Shown one piece after another: positions 19,297 to 27,677 of a DNA stretch of 64,000 nucleotides (within the stretch, counting starts at the first letter, position 1; each line of letters opens with the position of its first letter). The position numbers were made by a program, and so were the translations under genes. Under the pieces are notes generated by a model. It saw only the letters and a list, made by a program, of their open reading frames with translations. It did no database searches and was not told where the DNA came from. The stretch comes from Candidatus Saccharimonadota bacterium (GTDB lineage: Bacteria; Patescibacteriota; Saccharimonadia; Saccharimonadales; Saccharimonadaceae). The stretch lies in contig JAFWBV010000005.1 of assembly GCA_017506895.1 (NCBI GenBank), positions 1 through 64,000 of the forward strand, given 5' to 3'.

Positions 19297-20006
19297 TAGT
19301 TTTTCTCCTTAGATGACGCTTTATTCTGGGCGGGTCCTGCCGCTTTCTCTTCCCCCACTCGGCTCTCGTGGGGGACCCCCTTCGAAAGCGTCACCCGCCT
19401 AGAACCACAAGAGTCGTCACCCGTCCGTAATAAATACTTTTCATAACAGGCGGGGCAGAGAGCACGATATTCAATTTTACTCTTACCGTCGTCAATCAGT
19501 ATATCAGGACCGTCGGCGACGAGTTTGCCATCTAGAAATCTGGCATTATAAGTAGCTTTGTGACCGCATTCACAGATGGTCTTGATTTCTTCGATGTCGT
19601 GAGCAATTTGCAAAAGCCTGGTAGCGCCTTCAAACCCACCATCTTCGCGACGAAAATTGAGCCGAAGACCATAACACATAACCGGAATGTTAAGTTTGAT
19701 AGTAACTAGCATAAGTTGATCGACTTGTTGTGGAGTTAAAAACTGAGCTTCGTCTACCAAAACACACTGGACATCACGATATTGTTTGGAGATAGTATCA
19801 TATAAATTAATATTGCGATCAAAACAAACATTAGTCTCTCGTTCGGGTCCGATACGTGTATACAACTTCTCGCCATGTTTAGTGTCGGTTTTGGGTTTAA
19901 TGACACATACTTTATGGCCACGTTCTTCATAATTGAAAGCAACTTGGAGGAGCTGCATAGTTTTGCCGCACCCCATTGCTCCATATCTAAAATATAGTTT
20001 TGCCAT
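19296..20006 (-). CDS. tdk: Thymidine kinase with repeat-derived C-terminus
   Basis: Type II thymidine kinase. P-loop GAMGCGKTMQLL, Walker B-like VLVDEAQFL, lasso region GLRLNFRREDGGFEGA and zinc ligands CECGHKATYNAR plus CPACYEKYLL. The family normally ends just after the last zinc cysteines, but here about 45 further residues are encoded by a type A repeat (19327-19431), reading LRTGDDSCGSRR to AAGPAQNK. ATG 20006 is chosen because TATAAT sits 7 bases upstream; the longer frame starts within the promoter. Confidence 0.93.
   Translation of the reverse strand: MAKLYFRYGAMGCGKTMQLLQVAFNYEERGHKVCVIKPKTDTKHGEKLYTRIGPERETNVCFDRNINLYDTISKQYRDVQCVLVDEAQFLTPQQVDQLMLVTIKLNIPVMCYGLRLNFRREDGGFEGATRLLQIAHDIEEIKTICECGHKATYNARFLDGKLVADGPDILIDDGKSKIEYRALCPACYEKYLLRTGDDSCGSRRVTLSKGVPHESRVGEEKAAGPAQNKASSKEKN
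19327..19431 (-). repeat. Type A palindromic element forming the tdk 3' end
   Basis: Arms GGGCGGGTCCTGCCG and AGCGTCACCCGCC, with inner CCCCCAC/GTGGGGG. A second partial right arm (GTCGTCACCCGTCCG) follows about 25 bp away, a partial tandem duplication of the arm. It supplies the last coding segment of tdk. Confidence 0.85.
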
Positions 20007-20089
20007 ATTATATATTATAGCATACACAACAATTTGGATAATGTTTACCATCTAAATAATTTTACTGTTACCATGCTATAATGTAATTA

Positions 20090-20737
20090 ATGCATGAGAG
20101 TTGGAAACCATTTTTGAATTCAGAGTTCAATAAACCATATTTTAAAGATTTAGCGGCTTTTTTACACGAAGAATATGATAAGAAAACAATTTTCCCGAAA
20201 AAGGAATTAGTGTTTCGAGCCTTTGCGACGGATTTGAATGAAGTTAAAGTCGTAATTCTAGGCCAAGATCCATACCACACGCCAGGAGCCGCAGAAGGAT
20301 TGGCTTTTTCAGTACCAAATTCACAACCGATTCCACCTTCTTTAATTAATATTTATAAAGAAATTGATAATGATATTGGGAGACACGCTAACTCGCGTGG
20401 AAGTTTAGCGAATTGGCAAAAGCAGGGAGTGTTGTTACTTAACACTGTGCTAACTGTGGAAGCGCATAAAGCTGGTTCGCATCGTGGACGTGGCTGGGAG
20501 ACTTTTACTACGGCAACAATTGAATATTTGAATCGAGAAAGGCCCCATCTAGTTTTTATACTGTGGGGAAGAGATGCAAGAAATAAAAAATCGTTAATTG
20601 ACACTTCGCGACATCTTGTTTTAGAGTCAGCTCATCCTTCACCTTTATCGGCTTATCATGGGTTTTTTGGCAGTAAACCATTTTCAAAATGCAATAAGTT
20701 TTTAGAGCAAAATGGCATGACGCCGATTATTTGGTAA
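20090..20737 (+). CDS. ung: Uracil-DNA glycosylase
   Basis: Family 1 UDG removing uracil from DNA. The water-activating motif GQDPYHTPGAAEG is near residues 57-69, the uracil-binding segment is LLLNTVLTVE, and the DNA-intercalating loop is HPSPLSAYHGFFG near residue 182. Length 215 is typical. TATAAT (20077-20082) lies 7 bases before ATG. It is convergent with the dCMP deaminase gene, end to end, and divergent from tdk: a small uracil/thymine module. Confidence 0.95.
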   Translation: MHESWKPFLNSEFNKPYFKDLAAFLHEEYDKKTIFPKKELVFRAFATDLNEVKVVILGQDPYHTPGAAEGLAFSVPNSQPIPPSLINIYKEIDNDIGRHANSRGSLANWQKQGVLLLNTVLTVEAHKAGSHRGRGWETFTTATIEYLNRERPHLVFILWGRDARNKKSLIDTSRHLVLESAHPSPLSAYHGFFGSKPFSKCNKFLEQNGMTPIIW

Positions 20738-21307
20738 CTATGCTTCAGTTGCGCTTGGCTCGACCCATTTGCGTAAACGAGCATATTCGGGTGAATCGAC
20801 TGGATAAGAATCTAGAATGTCTTCGATGTAAGATTTATTGTTGGTGAGATTTAAAGTTTTGACTTCTGGCATGGATGCGAGTAAACGCACAACCGCTTCA
20901 TCTGTTTCAATATTAGTCATGGATTTTTTGGGGTCAGTGGAATGAGAATGGACACGAAGCTCCTTGTAAACAAATCGCTTAATACCAGCTTGAAGACAAT
21001 ACTTAAGACAATTTTCACAAGTGGCGACTTTATTATATAATGTGCATCCCGTTAGATCTTGGTGAGCAAATATCACGGCATTCATTTCGGAATGAATAGC
21101 AAAGTAATACTTCATTGGGCGTTCTTCCAAAGTCATTTTGGATTCGTCAGCACCTTGAATCATGCCATTGTAACCGAGCGAAACTACACGTTTATTCTGA
21201 TCGACAATCACACAACCCATTTTTGATGAAGGGTCTTTGGACTTCTCAGCGACCGTTTCGGCAATTTTCATAAAATATTCATCCCATTCGCGTTGTTTTT
21301 GATTCAT
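20738..21307 (-). CDS. dCMP deaminase family protein
   Basis: Zinc-dependent cytidine/deoxycytidylate deaminase. The zinc motif is HSEMNAV (His and catalytic Glu) with VATCENCLKYC supplying two cysteines; the usual Pro before the first Cys is absent. Deamination of dCMP to dUMP would feed thymidylate synthesis. Start at ATG 21307 is fixed by AAAGGAG; the upstream ATG at 21322 includes that site. There is an extended C-terminus (about 55 residues) not typical of minimal dCMP deaminases. Confidence 0.82.
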   Translation of the reverse strand: MNQKQREWDEYFMKIAETVAEKSKDPSSKMGCVIVDQNKRVVSLGYNGMIQGADESKMTLEERPMKYYFAIHSEMNAVIFAHQDLTGCTLYNKVATCENCLKYCLQAGIKRFVYKELRVHSHSTDPKKSMTNIETDEAVVRLLASMPEVKTLNLTNNKSYIEDILDSYPVDSPEYARLRKWVEPSATEA

Positions 21308-21408
21308 TGAAACTCCTTTCAAGAAAATTATAGCATGTGATTTAATATGATTGTTTTATTTTTAAAATGAATATGCTATAATTAATTTAGCATAAGCAAA
21401 AGGAGGAC

Positions 21409-23277
21409 ATGACAAAAAAGATTTCTATGAGTTTGTTAGGCTCTATGTGTCTTTTTGTACTTTTGTTCTTGTTTACTTCTAATGTGGTTTTTGCGGATGA
21501 TAATAATTCAGTTGTAGATTTAATTAATATTACAGTACCACAGTCTTGTTCAGTAGAAGGTATTATTGCTAGTGGGGGAGAACATACTAAGACAGTACAG
21601 AATAATCAATACTATAGTGAAATTGGAACTACTACATTCAAAACATATTGTAATGATAGTGGTGGTTATGCTATTTATGCTATTGGTTATAGTAATGATG
21701 AATATGGTAATACTTTAATGAAACATAGTACAAACAGTAGTTTAGATTTTGATACAGGAACTAATACTTCTGGCAATACTTCTGATTGGTCTATGAAGTT
21801 AAGCCCGGTGACTGGGACTTATGCTCCGACAATACATTCTGATACTAATGGAGCTTTTAGTGCTTATCATATAGTACCTAATACTTATACTAAGGTTGTA
21901 TCTTTTCCTTCAAATACTGATTTACCAGCAACTGGAGTTAATGCGACTGGTTCTGGATTTACTTCTACTTATGCTGCTTGGATATCTGCTACACAAGGCG
22001 CTGGAACCTATACTGGGAAAGTTAAATATACTTTAGTGCATCCGAGTACGGAAGTGCCACTACAACCACAGACTACCGCGCCTGGATATATTGGATACTA
22101 TCCAAATGGTGGCAATGTAGAAGGCACAATGGGTAGACAATCAGCTGCCGATGGTAACCCGGTACAATTATTTGCTTCAAACTTTAGTAGAGAAGGTTAT
22201 GGCTTTGCTGGTTGGAGTGATGCTTTTGATTACGCTACTAACGCTAATGCTCACTTATATGGCCCAAATGAAGATATCACCGTCCCTACTGGCACTACAG
22301 CTAATGGATTAAGTCTCTATGCTGTATGGATTAAATCAGCTGGTACTATGCAAGGCTGGTCTGGTTGTGGCTCTATGCAAGCTGCTACCTATAATAACGA
22401 AGGGGATTCAGATGAATCTACTTGGTCTATCACAGCTGGCCTAAACAATATTACGGCATTAACTGATAGTAGAGATAATGATACTTATGCTATTGCAAAG
22501 CTTACGGATGGAAAATGTTGGATGATAGAAAACTTAAGATTAGCCGATAAAGACAGTAATAACAATGATGTAATATTATCTAGCACTAATACCAATAACC
22601 CATCATTGCCACTTACCAATGTATATGATACCAACACTACATCAAACCACTTATCTTCAACTTCAAGTAAAGCTTATAATGCATCTACCGCTCCAGATGG
22701 TTGGTGTACTACTCGCTCCGCCGCCTGTGATGACCAGTCTAGAATCCGTACAGATAATACCGCGAATAGAGCAACTTATACAACCACTACCAATATGACA
22801 TCCCATGCAGCCAATCTCTATGCTTATGGTAACTATTACAACTGGTACTCTGCTACTGCTGGTAATGGGAAATATGCTAATGGCTCTGGTTATACTACCC
22901 CAGGAGATTTATGTCCTACTGGCTGGCATCTACCCACTGGTACTGGCTCTGGTGAATTCGGTTTATTAAGTAAAAGCCTGGGCGGTTATAAAGATGGTTT
23001 TAATGTAGCACAGGCAATGTCCAGTTCTACTTCCCCTACAGTTACTATAATGCTACAGAGACTTCGCCATTTCCCCAATAATCTGCTTTACTCGGGCAAC
23101 GTTAGCGGCGCTTCCATCTACGATCGAGGCGGTAGCGGTCTCTTTTGGTCGTCTACGGCTTACAATAGTAATATCGCCTTCTACTTGCTCTTCAACTCCA
23201 CTTACGTTAGCCCAGGCTCCTCGACCACCAACTACAAGTACCACGGGAGGACAGTCCGCTGTATAGCTAGTTCGTAA
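21409..23277 (+). CDS. Secreted FISUMP-domain surface protein with candidate variable tail
   Basis: A 622-residue exported protein. Signal peptide about 1-29 (ends VVFA), stalk module (CSVEG, YCNDSGGYAIYAIGYSND, GTYTGKVKYTLVHP), Listeria-Bacteroides repeat (GYGFAGWSDAFDY, LYAVW) and FISUMP domain with DNDTYAIAKLTDGKCWM, IENLRLADK, YGNYYNWYS, CPTGWHLPTG and a C-terminal GLFWSST ... GRTVRC. AAAGGAGG precedes the ATG. The last 230 or so bases are visibly richer in G and C than the rest, with long runs of codons ending in C or T. That is what a retroelement-diversified variable region would look like. Confidence 0.88.
   Translation: MTKKISMSLLGSMCLFVLLFLFTSNVVFADDNNSVVDLINITVPQSCSVEGIIASGGEHTKTVQNNQYYSEIGTTTFKTYCNDSGGYAIYAIGYSNDEYGNTLMKHSTNSSLDFDTGTNTSGNTSDWSMKLSPVTGTYAPTIHSDTNGAFSAYHIVPNTYTKVVSFPSNTDLPATGVNATGSGFTSTYAAWISATQGAGTYTGKVKYTLVHPSTEVPLQPQTTAPGYIGYYPNGGNVEGTMGRQSAADGNPVQLFASNFSREGYGFAGWSDAFDYATNANAHLYGPNEDITVPTGTTANGLSLYAVWIKSAGTMQGWSGCGSMQAATYNNEGDSDESTWSITAGLNNITALTDSRDNDTYAIAKLTDGKCWMIENLRLADKDSNNNDVILSSTNTNNPSLPLTNVYDTNTTSNHLSSTSSKAYNASTAPDGWCTTRSAACDDQSRIRTDNTANRATYTTTTNMTSHAANLYAYGNYYNWYSATAGNGKYANGSGYTTPGDLCPTGWHLPTGTGSGEFGLLSKSLGGYKDGFNVAQAMSSSTSPTVTIMLQRLRHFPNNLLYSGNVSGASIYDRGGSGLFWSSTAYNSNIAFYLLFNSTYVSPGSSTTNYKYHGRTVRCIASS
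23077..23265 (+). other. Candidate DGR-type variable region
   Basis: Between SG and RG the codons are nine in a row of NNY form (N V S G A S I Y D), and after WSST another nine NNY codons follow (A Y N S N I A F Y). Composition shifts to GC-rich here relative to upstream, and the equivalent tails of the two other FISUMP genes in the window do not show this. Placement at the extreme C-terminus of a FISUMP/DUF1566-like fold matches known DGR targets. No reverse transcriptase or template repeat is in the window. Confidence 0.45.
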
Positions 23278-23390
23278 TGTAGTTCGTTTTTTCTGTGTTT
23301 TTTTGCAAAATCAAAATTGTCTTTGGGTAATTATGGTTTGCAAGAATAATAGCGAGCTACTTGTATTGATGCGTCATTTTTTTCATTGAA

Positions 23391-23594
23391 TCATTTCGAG
23401 CTCAAATGCCAATGGTCGCCATATTCACATTTATAAACAGAGAGTTCGGGAGAATTATGGTCATATTCGGCAACACGGGCGGCAAGTTCGGCTTCTTCTT
23501 TTGTAGCATAACAGATTTTATGAGAATCACCGACCCAACAACGTTTGGGTTCGTAGACTTGATTAGGATTTAAGCGTTTATTCCGATTTGCCAT
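23391..23594 (-). CDS. Conserved-looking 67-residue hypothetical protein
   Basis: Not recognised as a named family. It is basic at the N-terminus (MANRNKRLNPNQ), has RCWVGDSHKICYATKEEAELAARVAEYDH in two parts, and ends YKCEYGDHWHLSSK. The paired Cys and His residues suggest a small metal-binding or nucleic-acid-binding protein. TATAAT lies 7 bases before ATG, in the same layout as neighbouring genes, which supports it being real. It is divergent from typA. Confidence 0.65.
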   Translation of the reverse strand: MANRNKRLNPNQVYEPKRCWVGDSHKICYATKEEAELAARVAEYDHNSPELSVYKCEYGDHWHLSSK

Positions 23595-23673
23595 GAGATA
23601 TATTATAGCATATTACCCTGATAAACTAGCTGGTATCTGGACTTTTTGTAATAATTATGGTAAAATAGTTGTC

Positions 23674-25599
23674 ATGACTTTAAATAAAGATAAAATTCGG
23701 AACGTTGCGATTATTGCGCACGTGGATCATGGAAAGACTACTCTCGTGGACGGTCTTCTTAAGCAGTCTCACACTTTTCGCGATAATCAGGCAGAAATGA
23801 ATCAGACATTGATTATGGATTCGATGGACCAAGAGCATGAGCGGGGAATAACGATTACCGCAAAGCAAACTTGTGTTTATTATGATGGTTATAAAATCAA
23901 TATTATCGACACTCCAGGTCACGCAGATTTTTCGGGAGAAGTAGAACGTACTTTGAATATGGCAGATGGTGTGCTATTAATCGTTGATGCACAGGAAGGC
24001 CCGATGCCGCAAACGAAATTTGTTTTATCTAAGGCTTTGGCTCTAGGTTTGAAGCCGGTTGTCGTAATAAATAAAATCGATAAACCAGCAGCGAGAATTG
24101 ATGAAGTTCTGAGTGAAATTGAAAGCCTATTTTTGGAGCTCGCTACGGATGAATCACAACTATTCTACCCAGTTTATTATGCAATAGCGCGTGAAGGTAG
24201 AGCCGGTAAAACCACTGAGCTCGACGATGATCTACACGTGATTTTTGAATCAATTATTAATGATATTCCGGCTCCGTCGGTCGATTCTGATGCCGAATCG
24301 GCACAATTACTTGTCGCGGCACTGGCTAGTGATAATTATCTCGGTAAATATTGTATCGGGAAAATCTTTCGTGGAAAGCTCAAAAAGGGACAAAGTGTTA
24401 AAATACTGCATCCGAACGCGCAGACGGTTTCTCTTGAGACCGTGTCCCGCGAGTCTCACGAGACGAGCGAAGTGAGTGAGCCCCATAACGATGGGCGCGA
24501 ACGAACGGGGTCGAGAGAGAAAACGTTAAGCGTTCGGAATGCAAAGATTGATAACTTGTTTATTTATAAGGGGCTCGGGAAGGAAGAAGTTACCGAAGCG
24601 ATTGCAGGCGACATCGTTGCGATTACTGGTGTCTCGGAAGCAAATATTGGCGATACAATAGCCACTGGTGATAATCCGGAAGCCTTACCAGGTATTGAGC
24701 TTGAAGCGCCAACTTTGTCTATTTATATTGGGCCAAATACTTCACCTTTAAAGGGACGTGAAGGCGAATTTACGACTTCACGACAAATTGCAGAAAGACT
24801 CGAAAAAGAGTTAGAAACCAACATCGCTCTCAAAATTCAACCAGATGGCTTAGGTTATAAAGTATCTGGGCGCGGAGAATTACATTTGTCGGTTTTGATT
24901 GAAACGATGCGCCGCGAAGGTTACGAAATGGAAGTCGGTAGGCCAGAAGTGGTTTATCGCGAAATTGACGGCACTAAATGTGAGCCAATTGAAAGCCTAA
25001 CGATTGAAGTTGAGCCAGAATTTATGGGAGCTGTATCACAAGAACTTGGCATTCGCAAGGCCGAATTAAAATCTCAAGAAATGACCAGCACGGGAGCGGT
25101 AAGATTTATTTACGAAATATCAACTGCGGCGTTAATTGGCCTAAGGAACAATTTACTCACCGCAACTCGTGGCACGGCTATTATGTCGTCTATTCCTTCA
25201 GGATATCGTCCAACGGAAGGCCGTTACAAACCAGAAAGAAATGGGGCGCTTGTCTCATTTGAAGATGGCGTTTCAACAGCTTATGCCCTAGACGCGGCAC
25301 AGGCGCGTGGTATTTTGTATATTCCGCCACAGGTTCCAGTTTACCAAGGTATGATTGTGGGGCTATCTAATAAAAAAGATGATCTCGATATTAATATTTG
25401 CCGTGAAAAACAGCTAACTAATATGCGTACGCATGCTTCGGATGGCGCGATTCAATTGACGCCTTACACACAATTATCGCTAGAGCAATGTCTGGATTTC
25501 TTGCTTGATGATGAGCTTTTGGAAGTCACGCCAAAATCATTGCGCCTACGCAAACGACAGCTAGATCCGATTAAACGTAAAAGAGAAAATAGAATCTAG
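23674..25599 (+). CDS. typA: Translational GTPase TypA/BipA with in-frame insertion
   Basis: Ribosome-associated GTPase. G1 [10 protein letters not shown]2 region [11 protein letters not shown]3 DTPGHADF, G4 NKIDKP, then EF-G-like domains and the BipA C-terminal domain ending [16 protein letters not shown]. Start at 23674 is set by AHVDHGKT spacing and TAAAAT 7 bases upstream; the longer frame runs through the promoter. Residues about 245-290 are a B-type insertion (24408-24543), giving [20 protein letters not shown]. It falls in the beta-barrel domain II after HPNAQTVS. Confidence 0.96.
   Translation: MTLNKDKIRNVAIIAHVDHGKTTLVDGLLKQSHTFRDNQAEMNQTLIMDSMDQEHERGITITAKQTCVYYDGYKINIIDTPGHADFSGEVERTLNMADGVLLIVDAQEGPMPQTKFVLSKALALGLKPVVVINKIDKPAARIDEVLSEIESLFLELATDESQLFYPVYYAIAREGRAGKTTELDDDLHVIFESIINDIPAPSVDSDAESAQLLVAALASDNYLGKYCIGKIFRGKLKKGQSVKILHPNAQTVSLETVSRESHETSEVSEPHNDGRERTGSREKTLSVRNAKIDNLFIYKGLGKEEVTEAIAGDIVAITGVSEANIGDTIATGDNPEALPGIELEAPTLSIYIGPNTSPLKGREGEFTTSRQIAERLEKELETNIALKIQPDGLGYKVSGRGELHLSVLIETMRREGYEMEVGRPEVVYREIDGTKCEPIESLTIEVEPEFMGAVSQELGIRKAELKSQEMTSTGAVRFIYEISTAALIGLRNNLLTATRGTAIMSSIPSGYRPTEGRYKPERNGALVSFEDGVSTAYALDAAQARGILYIPPQVPVYQGMIVGLSNKKDDLDINICREKQLTNMRTHASDGAIQLTPYTQLSLEQCLDFLLDDELLEVTPKSLRLRKRQLDPIKRKRENRI
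24408..24543 (+). repeat. Type B palindromic element with inverted flanks inside typA
   Basis: Core GAGCGAAGTGAGTGAGCCCC, then ATAACGATGGGCGCGAACGA. The outer arms are typA-specific: GCATCCGAACGC ... TTTCTCT on the left and AGAGAAAACG ... GCGTTCGGAATGC on the right, complementary over most of 28 bp. The peptide matches the obgE copies (SEPxNDGRERxGSRxK), so orientation and frame agree with obgE. Confidence 0.88.
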
Positions 25600-25619
25600 A
25601 TTCAAAAATCATTTTCGTT

Positions 25620-25760
25620 CGCGCTTCACTTCGCGCCGTGATATTTTTTGCAAATTTTTTAACAGAAATTACTCGTGTCTCGCGGCTGTCTTCACAGCTC
25701 GCACGAGATAATTTCTTAAAATTTGCAAAAACTCTCTCGGGCTCGTTCAATGCTCACTCA
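25620..25760. repeat. Intergenic long inverted repeat related to type B
   Basis: The 195-bp typA-tatD spacer holds a large imperfect palindrome: TTTTTGCAAATTTT and AGAAATTACTCGTG on the left pair with CACGAGATAATTTCT and AAAATTTGCAAAAA on the right. The centre CTCGCGGCTGTCTTCACAGCTCGC resembles the GC-rich type B core. GTTCGCGCTTCACTTCGCGC lies to the left. It may be an intergenic member of the family; without a T-run at its end it is not a standard terminator. Confidence 0.6.
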
Positions 25761-25794
25761 AATTGATTATTTGAACTTGTGATATAATTCTTTT

Positions 25795-26586
25795 ATGTTA
25801 ATTGATTCACATTGCCATTTACATGATCGAGAATTTTTTGCCGAAGAGCAGGCCGAAGAAATGATAGAACGTGCCCGCAAGGTTGGTATTAAAAAGATTA
25901 TCTGTATCGGAACTTCACACCAGGATTCGCTCGCGGCTCGCGATTTTGCAAATAATCATAATGATGTTTATTGGACATATGGCATACACCCCGAGGCTAC
26001 AAGTGAGTTTCATTCGGGGTCGCGTCCGGCCGGCCCATCGCCATGGGCGGCCGGCGCTAACTCTCGCGCTGCCGCGCTCCGAAATCCCCCGAATCAAAAC
26101 TCACTCGTAGCCATCGGTGAGATCGGTCTGGATTACCATCATGATAGCGCCAGCCGAAATGCGCAGATAAAATTGTTTGAAGAGATGCTGCAAATTGCGA
26201 CAGATAATGATTTACCGGTTTCGTTTCATGTACGAGAAGCATTTGATGATTTTTTTCCTGTGGTGGAGAATTTTCCTTCAATTCGTGGCGTAGTACATTC
26301 TTTTACGGATAGTAAAAAAGTTTTGAAAAGAATTTTGAATGAAACAGAATTCTATGTCGGCGTAAATGGCCTTGCTACATATTCAACTTTGCCTTTGCCG
26401 CCACTAGATAGAATTATGCTCGAAACAGATGCGCCGTTCTTGACTCCTGTGCCATTTCGTGGTATAATTAATGAACCGGCCTATATAAAAGAGATAGCCG
26501 AGTGGCTGTCTCAAAGAATAGGCTTAGAGTTCAAAATTATAGAGGCGGAGACCACAAAAAATGCAAGAAAACTATTCGGAATATAA
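25795..26586 (+). CDS. tatD: TatD-family metallo-DNase with in-frame insertion
   Basis: Metal-dependent 3'-5' exonuclease/hydrolase family. IDSHCHLHD at the N-terminus, YGIHPE, AIGEIGLDYH, FHVREA, GVVHSFT and LETDAPFLTP are the expected metal-site motifs in order. Residues about 67-106 are a C-type insertion (25995-26112) reading SGSRPAGPSPWAAG then SRAAALRNPPNQ, lying directly before the conserved VAIGEIGLDY strand. TATAAT lies 6 bases before the ATG. Confidence 0.93.
   Translation: MLIDSHCHLHDREFFAEEQAEEMIERARKVGIKKIICIGTSHQDSLAARDFANNHNDVYWTYGIHPEATSEFHSGSRPAGPSPWAAGANSRAAALRNPPNQNSLVAIGEIGLDYHHDSASRNAQIKLFEEMLQIATDNDLPVSFHVREAFDDFFPVVENFPSIRGVVHSFTDSKKVLKRILNETEFYVGVNGLATYSTLPLPPLDRIMLETDAPFLTPVPFRGIINEPAYIKEIAEWLSQRIGLEFKIIEAETTKNARKLFGI
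25995..26112 (+). repeat. Type C palindromic element with inverted flanks inside tatD
   Basis: Core CCGGCCGGCCCATCGCCATG with its complement, then the invariant TCTCGCGCTGCCGCGCTCC. Left flank GGCTACAAGTGAGTTT and right flank AAAACTCACTCGTAGCC are a tatD-specific inverted repeat. The right flank encodes the conserved SLVAIG, so the left flank appears to be the inverted copy. Confidence 0.9.
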
Positions 26587-26719
26587 GGTTCCATCCTTTG
26601 CAAAGATCGATACCTATAATTTTGCTACATCTTCAAAAGAAGATTTATCCGTTTTTGAAGAGCTTAATGCTATTGCACAGGAGATTGAGGAATGTCGCTT
26701 AAGAAATTGTTCAAACTAG
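26561..26719 (+). CDS. Small ORF of 52 residues, overlapping tatD and next gene
   Basis: Begins MQENYSEYKVPSF and ends AQEIEECRLRNCSN. GAGGCGGAG lies 10 bases before its ATG inside the tatD tail, and its stop overlaps the next gene by 28 bp, whose own TGAGGA lies within it. This chained arrangement and a purely acidic-helical C-terminal half (FEELNAIAQEIEE) resemble the GatC-like or coiled-coil type, but I do not assign a function. Confidence 0.5.
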   Translation: MQENYSEYKVPSFAKIDTYNFATSSKEDLSVFEELNAIAQEIEECRLRNCSN

Positions 26720-27078
26720 ATTCGATTCTAAAATATCCTTTTTCGAATCCCAGCTCTACTTATTCGAATAAGCTTACTTATGATGATTTAATAAATGCCG
26801 AAGCGGAACTTGGCCGCACGATTTTCGGTCCAATTCCGGCCGGCCATCAGCGTGAGTTTTTTGAGGCAAAACAAAATGTTTGGATTTGGCACGAGAGTTT
26901 TCTTGATGCTGATGGCAAAATGAAGGATACTACTATTCGTTACGAGGTTCGTCCTGCTGGAGTTTATAAAAGAGCAATGGGGGGCGACTACGTCAAGATT
27001 AGTGGTAATGAGCTCGAAAACTTTCGCAAAGCCGCTAAGACTTATCTGAATCTTGTCAAAACAAAACTCTATTGCTAA
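26692..27078 (+). CDS. Hypothetical protein, 128 residues
   Basis: Unrecognised cytoplasmic protein with no signal or membrane segment. Visible features are ELGRTIFGPIPAGHQREFF, VWIWHESFLDADGK and TIRYEVRPAGVYK, an aromatic-rich mixed alpha/beta sequence. TGAGGA precedes the ATG. It lies between the 52-residue ORF and a membrane-anchored hypothetical and is probably co-transcribed with tatD. It has the look of a conserved lineage-specific protein. Confidence 0.7.
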   Translation: MSLKKLFKLDSILKYPFSNPSSTYSNKLTYDDLINAEAELGRTIFGPIPAGHQREFFEAKQNVWIWHESFLDADGKMKDTTIRYEVRPAGVYKRAMGGDYVKISGNELENFRKAAKTYLNLVKTKLYC

Positions 27079-27087
27079 AATGGAGCT

Positions 27088-27660
27088 ATGGAGAATGATA
27101 AAAAAGAAATCACTGCAAGTGATTTAGCTCAAGCATTTAGTGAACAGCAACCGGGCGAAAAGCAACTAGACGAAAAACAATTGTCGCCTGAATCAAAACC
27201 GGCCAAAACAAAAAAGAAAAAATCTAATAGATTTATTGTTTCTGTTGTTGTTTTTGTGATTGGCCTGATTACTTTTATTTGTGGCGCAGTTTTCTTAATT
27301 TTAGATTTTATAAGAGTGCCAGATTTGGCGGATGGAGAATATTTGATCTCGGCTGATGAATGGGTACTTGAAAATGGAACAAATTGCACCAATGATACTG
27401 AAACAGAAACCAATTGTATGCCGAGCGTAATATGGAAGTTTACTGATATAGGCAAGGGAACTTTAACTACAAATAATCATATAAATGATTATGATTTTGC
27501 TTGGGCAATTAAAGATGGGAAGCTTTTGATTGAAACTAATTGGCTTTATGAATTGGAAAATGAATATGAATTTAAACTCAACCAAAAAGAAAAGACCTTA
27601 ACGCTGATTGATGGCGAAAAAGAAATCACTTTTACGGGCCGATTTACAGATAAGCAATAA
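27088..27660 (+). CDS. Membrane-anchored hypothetical protein
   Basis: A 190-residue protein. It has an acidic and glutamine-rich cytoplasmic N-terminus (about 1-40), a KKKK stretch, one hydrophobic segment (about 50-75, FIVSVVVFVIGLITFICG) and an external C-terminal domain with Cys residues and beta-strand pattern (GKLLIETNWLYELEN, KTLTLIDGEKEITFTG). The outside domain resembles a lipocalin-like beta fold by pattern only. TAAAAT with overlapping GGAG lies 6 bases before the ATG. Confidence 0.68.
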   Translation: MENDKKEITASDLAQAFSEQQPGEKQLDEKQLSPESKPAKTKKKKSNRFIVSVVVFVIGLITFICGAVFLILDFIRVPDLADGEYLISADEWVLENGTNCTNDTETETNCMPSVIWKFTDIGKGTLTTNNHINDYDFAWAIKDGKLLIETNWLYELENEYEFKLNQKEKTLTLIDGEKEITFTGRFTDKQ

Positions 27661-27677
27661 TATGTTATAATATCATC

